Assembly (NCBI RefSeq): GCF_900115565.1 | Contig: NZ_FOWW01000008.1 | Span: forward strand, 240,702 to 304,701 | Source of the DNA: Amycolatopsis arida | Lineage (GTDB): Bacteria; Actinomycetota; Actinomycetes; Mycobacteriales; Pseudonocardiaceae | Length of the DNA: 64,000 nt | Direction of reading: 5' to 3' | Shown: positions 9,977-18,192 of the stretch, one piece after another | Layout: each line of letters begins with the position of its first letter | How positions within the stretch are numbered: position 1 is the stretch's first letter | Notes under the pieces: generated by a model | What the model was told of the DNA's origin: nothing | Database searches by the model: none | Seen by the model: the letters and a program-made list of their open reading frames with translations, nothing else | Translations under genes and position numbers: made by a program

Positions 9977-12160
9977 CTAACGAACCGGCCATGGGGCACC
10001 GCCACCAGGTTTCCCGGCGTCACCGAGCAACGACAGCTGGTCCCCGCCGCGGTCCCGGCCCGGCTCGGGGACGGCACCGCGCGGCCATTCCCTCCGCTCC
10101 CCCGCGCCGTCGCGGGCCTGGCCGGACACCGTGTCGCGGGCCTCCCCCGGCGCGTGCCGGTCGAGCCCGTGGCGGCGCACCAGCGGGGCTACCCGGTCGG
10201 CCAGCCGTCGACGGTACTCGGCCGGGAGGTAGCTTCCCCGCGCGTACAGCCGCCGGTACCGCGGCACCAGCTCGGGATGCCGCCGGGCCAGCCACCGGCC
10301 GAACCACTCCCGCGCGCCCGGCCGCAGGTGCAGCGGCAGCACGGTGACGCCGGTGGCGCCGGCCGCGGCGATCTCGCCGAGCAGCGCGTCGAGCGCCTCC
10401 GTCGAGTCGGTGAGCTCCGGCAGCACCGGAGCGACGAACACCCCGCACGGCAGCCCGGCGTCACGGATCCGGCGCACCAGCTCCAGCCGCGCCCGCGGGC
10501 TCGGCGTGCCCGGCTCCAGGCCGCGCTGCAGGTCCCGGTCCAGCAGGGCCAGCGACACCCCGAGCCCGACCGGCACGTCCGCGCTCACCGCGCGCAGCAG
10601 CGACAGGTCCCGGCCCAGCACGGTCCCCTTGGTGAGGATCGAGAACGGAGTGCCCGAGCGGCCCAGCGCGGAGATGATGCCGGGCATCAACCGGTACCGG
10701 CCCTCCGCCCGCTGGTAGGGGTCGGTGTTGGTGCCCATCGCGACGTGCTCCCGGGGCCAGCTCGGTCGACGCAGTTGCGCGGCCAGCACCTCCGGGGCGT
10801 TCACCTTGACCACGACCTGGGTGTCGAAGTCGCGGCCCGCGTCGAAGTCGAGGTAGGTGTGCGTGTCGCGGGCGAAGCAGTTGTGGCTGACCACGCCGTT
10901 GGCGATGAAGTCGCCGGTGCCGGTGGTGATGTCGAACAGCGGCAGCTCCAGCCCCACCGGCTCGACCGAGGTCACACCGAGACCGCGGCCGGGGCTGACC
11001 GGCGCGCCGTCGAGCACCCGCTTCGCGGCGGCGGCCGGGCCGACCGAGTGGAAGAACCGCAGGTGCTCGTCGAGGCCGCCGAACACGGTCAGCGTCCACG
11101 ACCCCGTGTCGGCACCGGCTCCCGTACCACCACTGGCACCACCGCTGACGCTGTGCCGGAAGCCGAACCGGCCCAGCGCGGCCCGCAGCAGCGCGACCAT
11201 GCCGGGCTCGTCGCCGCCGAGCCGCAGCAACCCGTGCGCCCGCTGGCCGTCGGCGTCGAAGGCCCCGGCGAGGAACCCGCGGTGCCAGTCCGCCGACGGC
11301 TCGTCCGGCAGCCCGAACATCTCGGCGACGGCCGCGAAGCCCGCCGAGGCGCCGGGGGCCGGCGGCGGGCCGTCCAGGCCGGGCGGGTACACCGACTCGT
11401 CCGCCGGGATCCCGAACGCGGCCAGGTAGTGCCGGGCCCTGGCGAGGGCGTGCGGGTCGGTGACGCCGAGCCGGAACCGGTGCGCGCCGAGCCCGGCGTC
11501 GTCCCGGATCACCGCGCACAGGTACCCGGCCCGGTACTCGGCGTTGTCCGGCGGCGGCACGGCGAACGCACCGGTGCCGACCATGCGGTTGCGGGTGGTC
11601 AGGTGGGGCCGCTGGGAGGCGCCGAACCGGGTGCCGATGACGTGCTTCCAGCCGCGGTCGGTGAGGAACCGGTGGTCGGCGCTGGCCACCAGCCGGGTCC
11701 CGTCGGCCAGGGTCACCCGGTACGCCGGCTTGACGGTGGCCCAGTGGGCGAGCACCCGGGTGCGGACCAGCCGCCGCTGCACCCCTCGCCCGACCGTGCC
11801 GTAGATCTCGTCGCCGACCGTGAGCTCGGCCAGCGCGCGGTACGACCCGTCCGCCATGAGGATCGGCGTGTCCCCGGCCAGGCAGTAGGCGCAGGCGTGG
11901 GAGCAGCCTCGGTACGGGTTGACCGTCCACCGGAAGGGAACCCGCGCCGTCTCGGGCACCTTGTTGAGCACCGACTTCGCCCGCACCTCGTGGAAGGTCA
12001 CCCCGGCGAACTCGGGCGACCGCACGGTGCGGACCAGGCCGGGCAGGGCGAGCGGCGCCTGCTCGCCCTCGCCCTCGACGGGGTCACCCGTCTGCCCGGC
12101 GCCCTCGACACCGGGGCCCTCCATCCGGGCCCTCTCCACACGTTGCCTGTCCCATCGCAC
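9977..12160 (-). CDS. Rv2578c-family radical SAM protein containing an intein
   Basis: A 727-residue precursor. The flanking parts make a radical SAM protein of the Rv2578c family: upstream FHEVRAKSVLNKVPETA and the cluster motif CSHACAY, downstream CFARDTHTYLDFD, then PSWPREHVAMGTNTDPYQ and ILTKGT. The spliced motif would be C-x3-C-x2-C, binding the [4Fe-4S] cluster. The third cysteine is separated from the first two by a 335-residue intein. The GTG at 12160 (VRWDRQ) resembles the start of the mycobacterial protein. A GTG further upstream at 12178 lies inside a LexA box and is therefore rejected. The role is unknown; LexA control suggests DNA damage. A poorly conserved charged tail follows residue about 680. 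Confidence 0.92.
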   Translation of the reverse strand: MRWDRQRVERARMEGPGVEGAGQTGDPVEGEGEQAPLALPGLVRTVRSPEFAGVTFHEVRAKSVLNKVPETARVPFRWTVNPYRGCSHACAYCLAGDTPILMADGSYRALAELTVGDEIYGTVGRGVQRRLVRTRVLAHWATVKPAYRVTLADGTRLVASADHRFLTDRGWKHVIGTRFGASQRPHLTTRNRMVGTGAFAVPPPDNAEYRAGYLCAVIRDDAGLGAHRFRLGVTDPHALARARHYLAAFGIPADESVYPPGLDGPPPAPGASAGFAAVAEMFGLPDEPSADWHRGFLAGAFDADGQRAHGLLRLGGDEPGMVALLRAALGRFGFRHSVSGGASGGTGAGADTGSWTLTVFGGLDEHLRFFHSVGPAAAAKRVLDGAPVSPGRGLGVTSVEPVGLELPLFDITTGTGDFIANGVVSHNCFARDTHTYLDFDAGRDFDTQVVVKVNAPEVLAAQLRRPSWPREHVAMGTNTDPYQRAEGRYRLMPGIISALGRSGTPFSILTKGTVLGRDLSLLRAVSADVPVGLGVSLALLDRDLQRGLEPGTPSPRARLELVRRIRDAGLPCGVFVAPVLPELTDSTEALDALLGEIAAAGATGVTVLPLHLRPGAREWFGRWLARRHPELVPRYRRLYARGSYLPAEYRRRLADRVAPLVRRHGLDRHAPGEARDTVSGQARDGAGERREWPRGAVPEPGRDRGGDQLSLLGDAGKPGGGAPWPVR
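10880..11884 (-). other. Intein with LAGLIDADG-type endonuclease domain
   Basis: A 335-residue in-frame protein intron within the radical SAM gene. It begins with Cys in block A (CLAGDTPILMADGSYRALAE), has a block B-like DGTRLVASADHRFLT, and ends VVSHN followed by Cys +1 of the C-extein. Two degenerate dodecapeptides of the LAGLIDADG homing endonuclease type are seen, AGYLCAVIRDDAG and GFLAGAFDADGQ, so the nuclease may be partly decayed. The +1 nucleophile is the third cysteine of the host iron-sulfur motif, so unspliced precursor cannot hold a normal cluster. Confidence 0.92.
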
Positions 12161-12168
12161 ACCGCCAG

Positions 12169-12184
12169 TCGAACACACGTTCGA
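12169..12184. promoter_or_regulatory. SOS (LexA) box upstream of the radical SAM gene
   Basis: TCGAACACACGTTCGA is a perfect palindrome apart from its ACAC centre. It fits the actinobacterial LexA site GAAC-N4-GTTC with TCGA-type flanks. It ends eight bases before the GTG at 12160. In M. tuberculosis the orthologous Rv2578c is, as I recall, also preceded by a LexA site. Confidence 0.92.
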
Positions 12185-12247
12185 ACAGGTGTCAACCGCG
12201 TTCCGACGGGCCTGTGGACAACCGCGCCTGGTGAGCAGAAGGGCAGG

Positions 12248-13183
12248 TCAGGCGCCGGCGCGGCGGCCCGACACCGCGGTCAGCCAGGGCCGCAGGACCG
12301 GAAGGACGTGCTCGGCCCGCATGGCCCGGACGTGGTCCAGCCCGTCGAGCACCCGCACGTCCCAGCCGAGGTCGGCGAGCTCGGCACGGTGGCGCACGAC
12401 GGGACCGGTGATGTCCACCGTCACCTCACCCCACCGCGGGCCGTACGGGATCTCGTCGACCGAGCCGACGAAGCAGAGCCGGGGGCAGCGGATCCGGCCC
12501 TGGGCGGACCGATCGTCGAAGCCTTGGAGCGCGCGGTACAGCGTGACGAACTGCCGGGTCTGCGCCGCCGACAGCGTCACCTCGGCCGCGTCCCAGTCGA
12601 ACCCCTCGGCTCCCCCGGCGCCGGTCGACTCAGCGGGCTCCGGCTGGGCAGGTTCCGGCGCGGCCGATCCCGCCGGCCGTCCCCCGGACGTCGCGAGCTC
12701 GTGGGTGGCGGTGGTGACCCGCAGCATCGCCTCGTACGGCCCGTCCAGCGGTGGGAAGCCACCCATCGCCAGCGCGTCGAGCCGGTCGGTGCGCAGGGCC
12801 AGCTGCAGGCCGACCATCGCCAGCCACGAGTAGCCGTAGTACGTGAACCGGTCCGCGCCCGCCGCGTCGGCCACCGCGAGCAGGTCGGCGGCCACGGCGG
12901 CGGGCGTCAGGGTGTCCGGCTTGGGAGCGGCCATGACATGGCCCTCGTAGTCGAACGCGACCACCCGGACGGTGTCGCGCAGGCCGTCGACCAGTGCGGG
13001 TCCCAGCTCCGGATCGGCGCCGACCGCCCGCATGGACTCGGCCTGGGTGCCGGTCACCGGATGCGGGTTCACCGGGAGGAGCAGCGTGGGTCCGTGGCCG
13101 TGCACGTGCAGCTCGAGGACGCTTCCGTCGTGCAGGGTCACCTTGGGCGTGCGGACGCCTCTCTTTGCGCCATCAGAAGTCAC
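12248..13183 (-). CDS. Alpha/beta-hydrolase-fold protein
   Basis: A 311-residue protein with an alpha/beta-hydrolase pattern. A hydrophobic beta strand and turn (LLLPVNPHP, 34-42) is followed by the nucleophile elbow YYGYSWLAMVG, placing Ser119 in GYSWL rather than the usual GxSxG. A C-terminal DGLDHVRAM supplies the likely catalytic His. A low-complexity Ala/Glu/Pro/Gly insertion lies around residues 173-200. It stands alone, divergent from the YibE/F gene. Substrate unknown. The altered elbow (Leu for the last Gly) means catalytic activity should not be assumed. Confidence 0.75.
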   Translation of the reverse strand: MTSDGAKRGVRTPKVTLHDGSVLELHVHGHGPTLLLPVNPHPVTGTQAESMRAVGADPELGPALVDGLRDTVRVVAFDYEGHVMAAPKPDTLTPAAVAADLLAVADAAGADRFTYYGYSWLAMVGLQLALRTDRLDALAMGGFPPLDGPYEAMLRVTTATHELATSGGRPAGSAAPEPAQPEPAESTGAGGAEGFDWDAAEVTLSAAQTRQFVTLYRALQGFDDRSAQGRIRCPRLCFVGSVDEIPYGPRWGEVTVDITGPVVRHRAELADLGWDVRVLDGLDHVRAMRAEHVLPVLRPWLTAVSGRRAGA

Positions 13184-13301
13184 GAAGAGCAGAATAACTT
13201 ACGCCATAAAGAGATGGCCGTCGGGCCCTGCTCGGCCGGCATCGGGAGGGCCTGGTCACCCCGCGCTGGTCGCCGGGGCCCGCCCTGGCGAAGATGTCGC
13301 G

Positions 13302-14846
13302 GTGCCCCGCGACATCGCCGACGACGACACCGGCCCGATCCGGCGCGTGCCCGCCGAGTCGGCGCGTCGGCCGGCGCCCCCGCGGGACTCGCCTCCAACC
13401 CCGCCGCCCCGCGCGCCGCGGCGCCGACCCTCTGGCCAGCCACCCCGGGTGACCGACCCGGCCGAGCGGGCAGCCCACCGGTCGGGTCCGGCGGAGCGGG
13501 CCCGGCCCGCCGTGCCGCCCCCGGCCGGTGGTGGGACCCGGCGCCGCCGCGCCGAACCACCCAGTGCTCCTGAACCACCGAGCGCCCCCGAGCCACCCGA
13601 GCCACCCCGGCCGACCGAGGCGGCCACCGGACACGGGCACGGGCCGGTTCCGCCCGCGTCCCGGCGGGTGCGGCGGTTGCTCGCCGCCCTGCTGGCGCCG
13701 TTCGCGGCGGCGATGGTCGTCGGGGTGGTCGTGCTGTACCCCTGGGGCGCTCCCGAGCCCACCTCGGCCACCCCGTCGGGCACCCCGGTGCACGGCGTGG
13801 TCACCGGCGTCACCGCCGGGCCGTGCCTGTCCCCTGGCGGGGTGCGGGTCGGCGAGCCGGCACCGGGCACCGACGAGGCGTGCCGGCACGTCGAAGTCCG
13901 GCTGACCGACGGCGCCGCCCCCGGCACCACCCTCCGCAAGATCGTCCCGGTCGAGCCGAGCACCCCGCGGTTCACCGTGGGCGACGAGGTCGTCCTGTCC
14001 TACTTCGGCGCCGACCCCGCCAACCCGGACTCCTACCAGCTCAACGACTTCCAGCGCGGCCTCCCGCTCGCCGCGCTGGCCGTGCTGTTCGCGGCGGCGG
14101 TGCTCGCGCTCGGCCGGTGGCGCGGGCTGATGGCGCTCGTCGCGCTCGGGCTGAGTTTCGTGGTGCTGGTGCTCTTCGTCTTCCCGGCGATCCTGGCCGG
14201 CGAGAACCCGCTGCTGGTCGCCATCGCGGGCGCCGGCGTGATCATGTTCGTCGCGCTGTACTCGACGCACGGGCTGTCCGCGCGCACCTCGGTCGCCGTC
14301 CTCGGCACCATGGTCAGCCTCACGCTCATCGGCGGTATCTCCGCGCTCTTCTCCGCCACCGCGGCGCTCACCGGACTCGACGAGGACACCGCCACGCTGA
14401 TCGCCGCCCTCGGCCACGGCGTCGACTCCCGCGGGCTGCTGCTCGCCGGCGTGGTCATCGGCGCGCTCGGCGTGCTCGACGACGTCACCGTCACCCAGGC
14501 CAGCGCCGTGTGGGAGCTGCGCAGGGCCAACCCGGCGCTGCGGTGGCGCGAGCTGTACGGCGCGGCGCTGCGGATCGGCCGCGACCACGTCGGCTCGGCG
14601 GTCAACACGCTGGTCATGGCCTACGCCGGCGCCGCACTGCCGGTGCTGCTGCTGGCCACGCTGTCCGGCGTCGGCCTGTCCACCGTGCTGACCTCGCAGG
14701 ACATCGCGCAGGAGATCGTGCGGACGCTCGCCGGGAGCATCGGGATCATCGCCGCCGTGCCGATCACGACGCTGCTGGCCGCGCTCGTTGCCACCCGCGA
14801 GGAACCCGACGGCGCGCTCAGTCCAGCGTCGCCACGAACCGGCTGA
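13302..14846 (+). CDS. YibE/F-like multi-pass membrane protein
   Basis: About 514 residues. A proline- and arginine-rich cytoplasmic N-terminus (1-120, with a repeated SAPEPP element) precedes a membrane helix at about 125-147. An extracytoplasmic domain of about 90 residues follows, containing VHGVVTGVTAGPC and a second cysteine in EACRHVEVR. Seven or so further helices end the protein, with the family signature HGVDSRGLLLAGVVIGALGVLDDVTVTQ. YibE/F proteins are widespread in Gram-positive bacteria and their function is not settled. The GTG at 13302 (VPRDIADDDTG) is the best start by composition, but its ribosome-binding site is weak. The 3' end overlaps the convergent gene by 29 bases. Confidence 0.85.
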   Translation: MPRDIADDDTGPIRRVPAESARRPAPPRDSPPTPPPRAPRRRPSGQPPRVTDPAERAAHRSGPAERARPAVPPPAGGGTRRRRAEPPSAPEPPSAPEPPEPPRPTEAATGHGHGPVPPASRRVRRLLAALLAPFAAAMVVGVVVLYPWGAPEPTSATPSGTPVHGVVTGVTAGPCLSPGGVRVGEPAPGTDEACRHVEVRLTDGAAPGTTLRKIVPVEPSTPRFTVGDEVVLSYFGADPANPDSYQLNDFQRGLPLAALAVLFAAAVLALGRWRGLMALVALGLSFVVLVLFVFPAILAGENPLLVAIAGAGVIMFVALYSTHGLSARTSVAVLGTMVSLTLIGGISALFSATAALTGLDEDTATLIAALGHGVDSRGLLLAGVVIGALGVLDDVTVTQASAVWELRRANPALRWRELYGAALRIGRDHVGSAVNTLVMAYAGAALPVLLLATLSGVGLSTVLTSQDIAQEIVRTLAGSIGIIAAVPITTLLAALVATREEPDGALSPASPRTG

Positions 14847-15474
14847 CCGCCTCCAGGGTGAACCGCTGGGCGAGCCGGCCGGACGGGGCCGCCGCGGCCA
14901 GCCGGTACAACGGCCGGTCGGCGGCGGCGTCGCCACGGGCCTCCGACCGCAGCTGCGCGATGAGCAGCTCGGCGAACACCATCCCGTTGGCCTCGACGTT
15001 GTTCGCCAGCGCGTCGGCGAGCCGGCGCAGCGCGAGGATGCCCAGCTCCCGGCCACCGGTGCCGGCGTAGATCGCCAGGTCGATCTTGACCGCCCTGCCG
15101 CGCTGCCCCGCGTCGAGCAGCAGCGCGACCGTGCGGGTGCCACGCACGTCGGTGATCAGCAGGTCGATCCGGCCGGCGGTGACGAGGTCGATCCGGCGGG
15201 TCCGCCAGGTGCGCACCACGACGGTCCTGCCCTCCAGCCACACCCGCCGGCGCAGGTTGAACAGCACCACGTACAGCAGCGGCAGCCCGACGACGGCCGC
15301 CGCGACCAGCCCGGCGACCCGACCGCCGAGCAGCCCGGCGATGCCGCCCGAGGCGGCGGCGAAGACCACCACGCCGATCAGCCCTGAGCAGCCGCGGCGG
15401 CGCCGGGCGACGGGATCGTCGTTGTGCAGCGGGAGGCGCTCCGGCTCGGCCGGCCCGCTGTCGTGCTCGCTCAT
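14818..15474 (-). CDS. Membrane protein with PH-like domain
   Basis: A 218-residue protein. Two close hydrophobic helices (about residues 27-66, rich in Gly/Ala/Val) are followed by a region resembling bacterial PH domains (VWLEGRTVVVRTWRTRRIDL, then RTVALLLDAGQRG). The last 80 residues are soluble and helical. The start is ATG at 15474 (MSEHDSGPAE); the frame extends further upstream without conserved sequence. Function unknown. It is convergent with, and overlaps, the YibE/F gene and is divergent from the cyclophilin gene. Confidence 0.65.
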   Translation of the reverse strand: MSEHDSGPAEPERLPLHNDDPVARRRRGCSGLIGVVVFAAASGGIAGLLGGRVAGLVAAAVVGLPLLYVVLFNLRRRVWLEGRTVVVRTWRTRRIDLVTAGRIDLLITDVRGTRTVALLLDAGQRGRAVKIDLAIYAGTGGRELGILALRRLADALANNVEANGMVFAELLIAQLRSEARGDAAADRPLYRLAAAAPSGRLAQRFTLEAVSRFVATLD

Positions 15475-15730
15475 GCCGCACCAGCGCCGGACGCGGCGCC
15501 CGTGCCGGCACGGGTCCCACACCGCCTGGGCGGACGATGGTCGGCCAGGAACGCGCCGGTCGGACACCCGACGACGAGCACGGCGTCCTCCTCGATTTTC
15601 GGGGCGGGACCGAAGTTTCTCCCCACCCTATCGGCCCCTGTACGGGGCTCTCACAGACTGGGGCCATAGACTGCCGCCACCCGGGCCGAGCGGGTGAGTC
15701 GAAGTGTCGAGTGGATTTCGGGAGGGGCAC

Positions 15731-16570
15731 GTGGCGACCAACCAACAGCGCCGGGAAGCCGCCAAGCGCAAGCTCGAACGGCAGCTCGCCCGCCGGGCCG
15801 AGCGGGCGCGGCGGCGGCGGATCGTCGGGGTCGGCGTCACCGTCGGCGCCGTGGTGGTGGCCGCCGGGTTGATCATCGTGCTGGCCACCCGGGGCGGGGA
15901 CGACGCCGCCGCGCAGGACCCGACCACGAGCGAGACGCCGCCGATCGACATTCCCACCGAGCGGGCGCCGATGCCGGTGCGACCCGAGCCGCTGGCCAAC
16001 CCGGTGAGCTGCGAGTACCCGACCGAGGAGCCGGCGGCCAAGGAGGTGCGCCCGCCACAGGGCGGCGAGGTGCCCTCCATCGGCACCGTGGACGTCACCC
16101 TGCACAGCACCGCCGGCGACATCCCGCTGACCCTCGACCGCGCGCTGGCGCCGTGCACCGTGCACAGCTTCCTCAGCCTGGCCGAGCAGGGTTACTACAC
16201 CGACAGCGAGTGCCACCGGCTCGGCACCGAGGGGTTGCAGATGCTGCAGTGCGGCGACCCGAAGGGCGATGGCTCCGGCGGTCCCGGATACACGGTCCCC
16301 GACGAGAACTTCCCCGAGCTGACCTACGGGCGCGGCCTCCTGGCGATGGCGAAGAAGCAGGCGCCGAACAGCGGTGGCGGTCAATTCTTCATGGTCTACG
16401 GCGAAGCCCAGCTGTCCCCGGACTACACGGTCTTCGGCAACATCGGCGACCCCGGGCTGGAGGTGCTCGACCGGGTGGCCCGGGACGGCATCGACCCGGC
16501 CCAGATGGGACCCGATGGCACCGGCAAGCCGAAGACGCCCCTGCGGTTCACCGGTGTCACCGTCGGCTGA
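15731..16570 (+). CDS. Membrane-anchored peptidyl-prolyl cis-trans isomerase (cyclophilin type)
   Basis: A 279-residue protein. A strongly basic cytoplasmic N-terminus (1-30) and one membrane helix (31-53) are followed by an acidic/Pro-rich linker and a cyclophilin domain (about 105-279) outside the membrane. Cyclophilin features include the strand GDIPLTLDRALAPCTVHSFLSLA and the active-site region SGGGQFFMVYGEAQL. The enzyme should catalyse proline isomerisation in exported proteins. GTG at 15731 directly follows GGAGGGGCAC, a near-ideal site. The position near rel-apt-secDF matches the mycobacterial ppi gene of that region (Rv2582). The aminotransferase gene follows after only about 14 bases. 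Confidence 0.93.
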   Translation: MATNQQRREAAKRKLERQLARRAERARRRRIVGVGVTVGAVVVAAGLIIVLATRGGDDAAAQDPTTSETPPIDIPTERAPMPVRPEPLANPVSCEYPTEEPAAKEVRPPQGGEVPSIGTVDVTLHSTAGDIPLTLDRALAPCTVHSFLSLAEQGYYTDSECHRLGTEGLQMLQCGDPKGDGSGGPGYTVPDENFPELTYGRGLLAMAKKQAPNSGGGQFFMVYGEAQLSPDYTVFGNIGDPGLEVLDRVARDGIDPAQMGPDGTGKPKTPLRFTGVTVG

Positions 16571-16583
16571 GCCGTCGGCCGCG

Positions 16584-17384
16584 GTGGCCGGGTTCCCCGC
16601 CGAGCTCAACGGCCGGCCGGCCACCGCGGCGGAGCTGGCGGTGCTGGCCACGGTCAACTACGGCCACTTCACCGCGATGCAGGTGCGCGGTGAACGGGTC
16701 CGTGGGCTCGAGGCGCACCTGCGCCGGCTGGCCGCCGCCACCCGCACGCTGTTCGGGCACGCCCTCGACACCGGCCGGGTGCGGGACCACCTCCGACACG
16801 CGGTGGCCGGCGCGGGCGACGTCTCCGCCCGGGTGCACGTCTTCTCGCTGGAGTTGCCCCGCACCGGGCTGACCGCCCCGCTCGCCCCCGACGTGCTGGT
16901 GACGCTGCGCCCGCCGAGCGAGCCGGCGACCACCCCGGTGCGGCTGCGCTCGGTGCGCTACGCCCGCGAGCTGCCGGAGGTCAAGCACGTCGGCACGTTC
17001 GGGCTGTTCCACCACGCCCGCGCCGCCCGGCTCGCCGGGTTCGACGACGCGCTGTTCGTCACCGCCGACGGGCACGTGGCCGAGGCGTCGATCTCGAACG
17101 TCGTACTCGTCGACGGTGGCACGGTGGTGTTCCCGGACGCGCCGATGCTGGACGGCATCACCCAGCGGCTGCTGCGTCGCGGCCTGGCCCGGGTGGGGGT
17201 GCCGACCGTGACCCGACCGGTCCCGCTGGCCGAGGCCCGCGTGCCGCGTGCGGCGTTCCTGTGCAACTCGGCCTCACCGGCCGTCCCGGTCGCCGCGATC
17301 GACGGCGCGGAGCTCACCCTCGACCCCGCGCTCACCACACTGCTCACCGAGGCCTACGACACCACCCCCTGGGACGAGATCTGA
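16584..17384 (+). CDS. Aminotransferase class IV family protein
   Basis: A 266-residue fold-type IV PLP enzyme, related to branched-chain/D-amino-acid aminotransferase and aminodeoxychorismate lyase. PLP would bind Lys134 in PEVKHVGTFG. The conserved glutamate region is VAEASISNVVLV (Glu167) and a phosphate-loop element is DGITQRLLRR. Substrate cannot be told. It starts about 14 bases after the cyclophilin gene, so the two are probably co-transcribed. GTG at 16584 (VAGFPAELNG) is taken as start; GTG at 16554, inside the end of the upstream gene, is an alternative, and neither has a clear ribosome-binding site. Confidence 0.82.
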   Translation: MAGFPAELNGRPATAAELAVLATVNYGHFTAMQVRGERVRGLEAHLRRLAAATRTLFGHALDTGRVRDHLRHAVAGAGDVSARVHVFSLELPRTGLTAPLAPDVLVTLRPPSEPATTPVRLRSVRYARELPEVKHVGTFGLFHHARAARLAGFDDALFVTADGHVAEASISNVVLVDGGTVVFPDAPMLDGITQRLLRRGLARVGVPTVTRPVPLAEARVPRAAFLCNSASPAVPVAAIDGAELTLDPALTTLLTEAYDTTPWDEI

Positions 17385-17387
17385 CGC

Positions 17388-18167
17388 TCAGCGGTGGGTG
17401 AAGCGGGGTGGGCGGCGCTCCAGGAACGCGGCGACGCCCTCGGCGTAGTCCTCGCCGTGCACCGCGGCCAGCCGGATCTCGGCCACCTCGTCGTCGGCGG
17501 CCCGGGCACCGGCCAGAACCTTCTCCACGATCCGGTTCATCCCGCGCACCGCCGCCTGCGAGCGCGCGCACAGCGTCCGAACGAGGTCCTCGGCCTCGCC
17601 GGGCAGGTCCTCGACCGGGAACACGTCGTTGACCAGACCGATCTCCCGAGCGCGGCGGGCGTCCAGCAGCCGCGCGGACAGCAGCAGGTACCGGGCGTGC
17701 GCCGGCCCGACCAGCGCCACCAACCGGCGGGTGGACTCGAAGTCGTAGACGATGCCCAGCTTGGCCGGGGTGATGCCGAAGCGGGCGTCGGTGGCGGCGA
17801 GCCGGAGGTCGCAGGCGACCGCGAGCTGGCAGCCACCGCCGATGCAGTTGCCGCGCACCACGGCGACGCTCGGCTTGCGCAAGCCGGCGAGCGCCCGCAC
17901 GGCGGCCTCCACGGCGCGGTCGTAGGCGGCCGCACCGTTGGCGGACGAGCGCAGCGCGCGGAACTCGCCGATGTCCGCCCCGGCGGAGAAGTGCTCCCCC
18001 GCGCCGGTGACCACCAGCACCTTCAGGTCCCGGTCCCGCTCGACCTCGGCGACGACGTCCGGAATAGCGGACCACATCGCGGAGCTGACGGCGTTCATCT
18101 TTGCCGGCCGGCACAGCGTCAGCCGGCCCACCTCGCCGTCCCGGACGAACTCGAGCCCTTCGGTCAT
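17388..18167 (-). CDS. Enoyl-CoA hydratase/isomerase (crotonase) family protein
   Basis: A 259-residue crotonase-fold protein. The two oxyanion-hole segments are HFSAGADIGEF (near residues 59-69) and GNCIGGGCQLAVACDLRLA (near 105-123). At the usual catalytic positions the sequence reads GITPAKLGIVYDFESTRRL: the first glutamate (of a PE pair in hydratases) is replaced by alanine. It may therefore be an isomerase, thioesterase or another crotonase rather than a true hydratase. It ends four bases from the convergent aminotransferase stop and lies just downstream of rel on the same strand. The role is not determined by context. Confidence 0.85.
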   Translation of the reverse strand: MTEGLEFVRDGEVGRLTLCRPAKMNAVSSAMWSAIPDVVAEVERDRDLKVLVVTGAGEHFSAGADIGEFRALRSSANGAAAYDRAVEAAVRALAGLRKPSVAVVRGNCIGGGCQLAVACDLRLAATDARFGITPAKLGIVYDFESTRRLVALVGPAHARYLLLSARLLDARRAREIGLVNDVFPVEDLPGEAEDLVRTLCARSQAAVRGMNRIVEKVLAGARAADDEVAEIRLAAVHGEDYAEGVAAFLERRPPRFTHR

Positions 18168-18192
18168 GGGCCCCCACCCTACGGCGTTCGCG

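Noticed and set aside
12160..12178. Upstream GTG at 12178 as start of the radical SAM gene
   Set aside because: It lies inside the LexA palindrome, while the GTG at 12160 matches the known N-terminus pattern of the mycobacterial protein.
9419..13573. Very long plus-strand open frame of about 1,380 codons
   Set aside because: It lies opposite aspS, the radical SAM gene and the hydrolase gene, all strongly supported on the minus strand, and shows no recognisable protein sequence.
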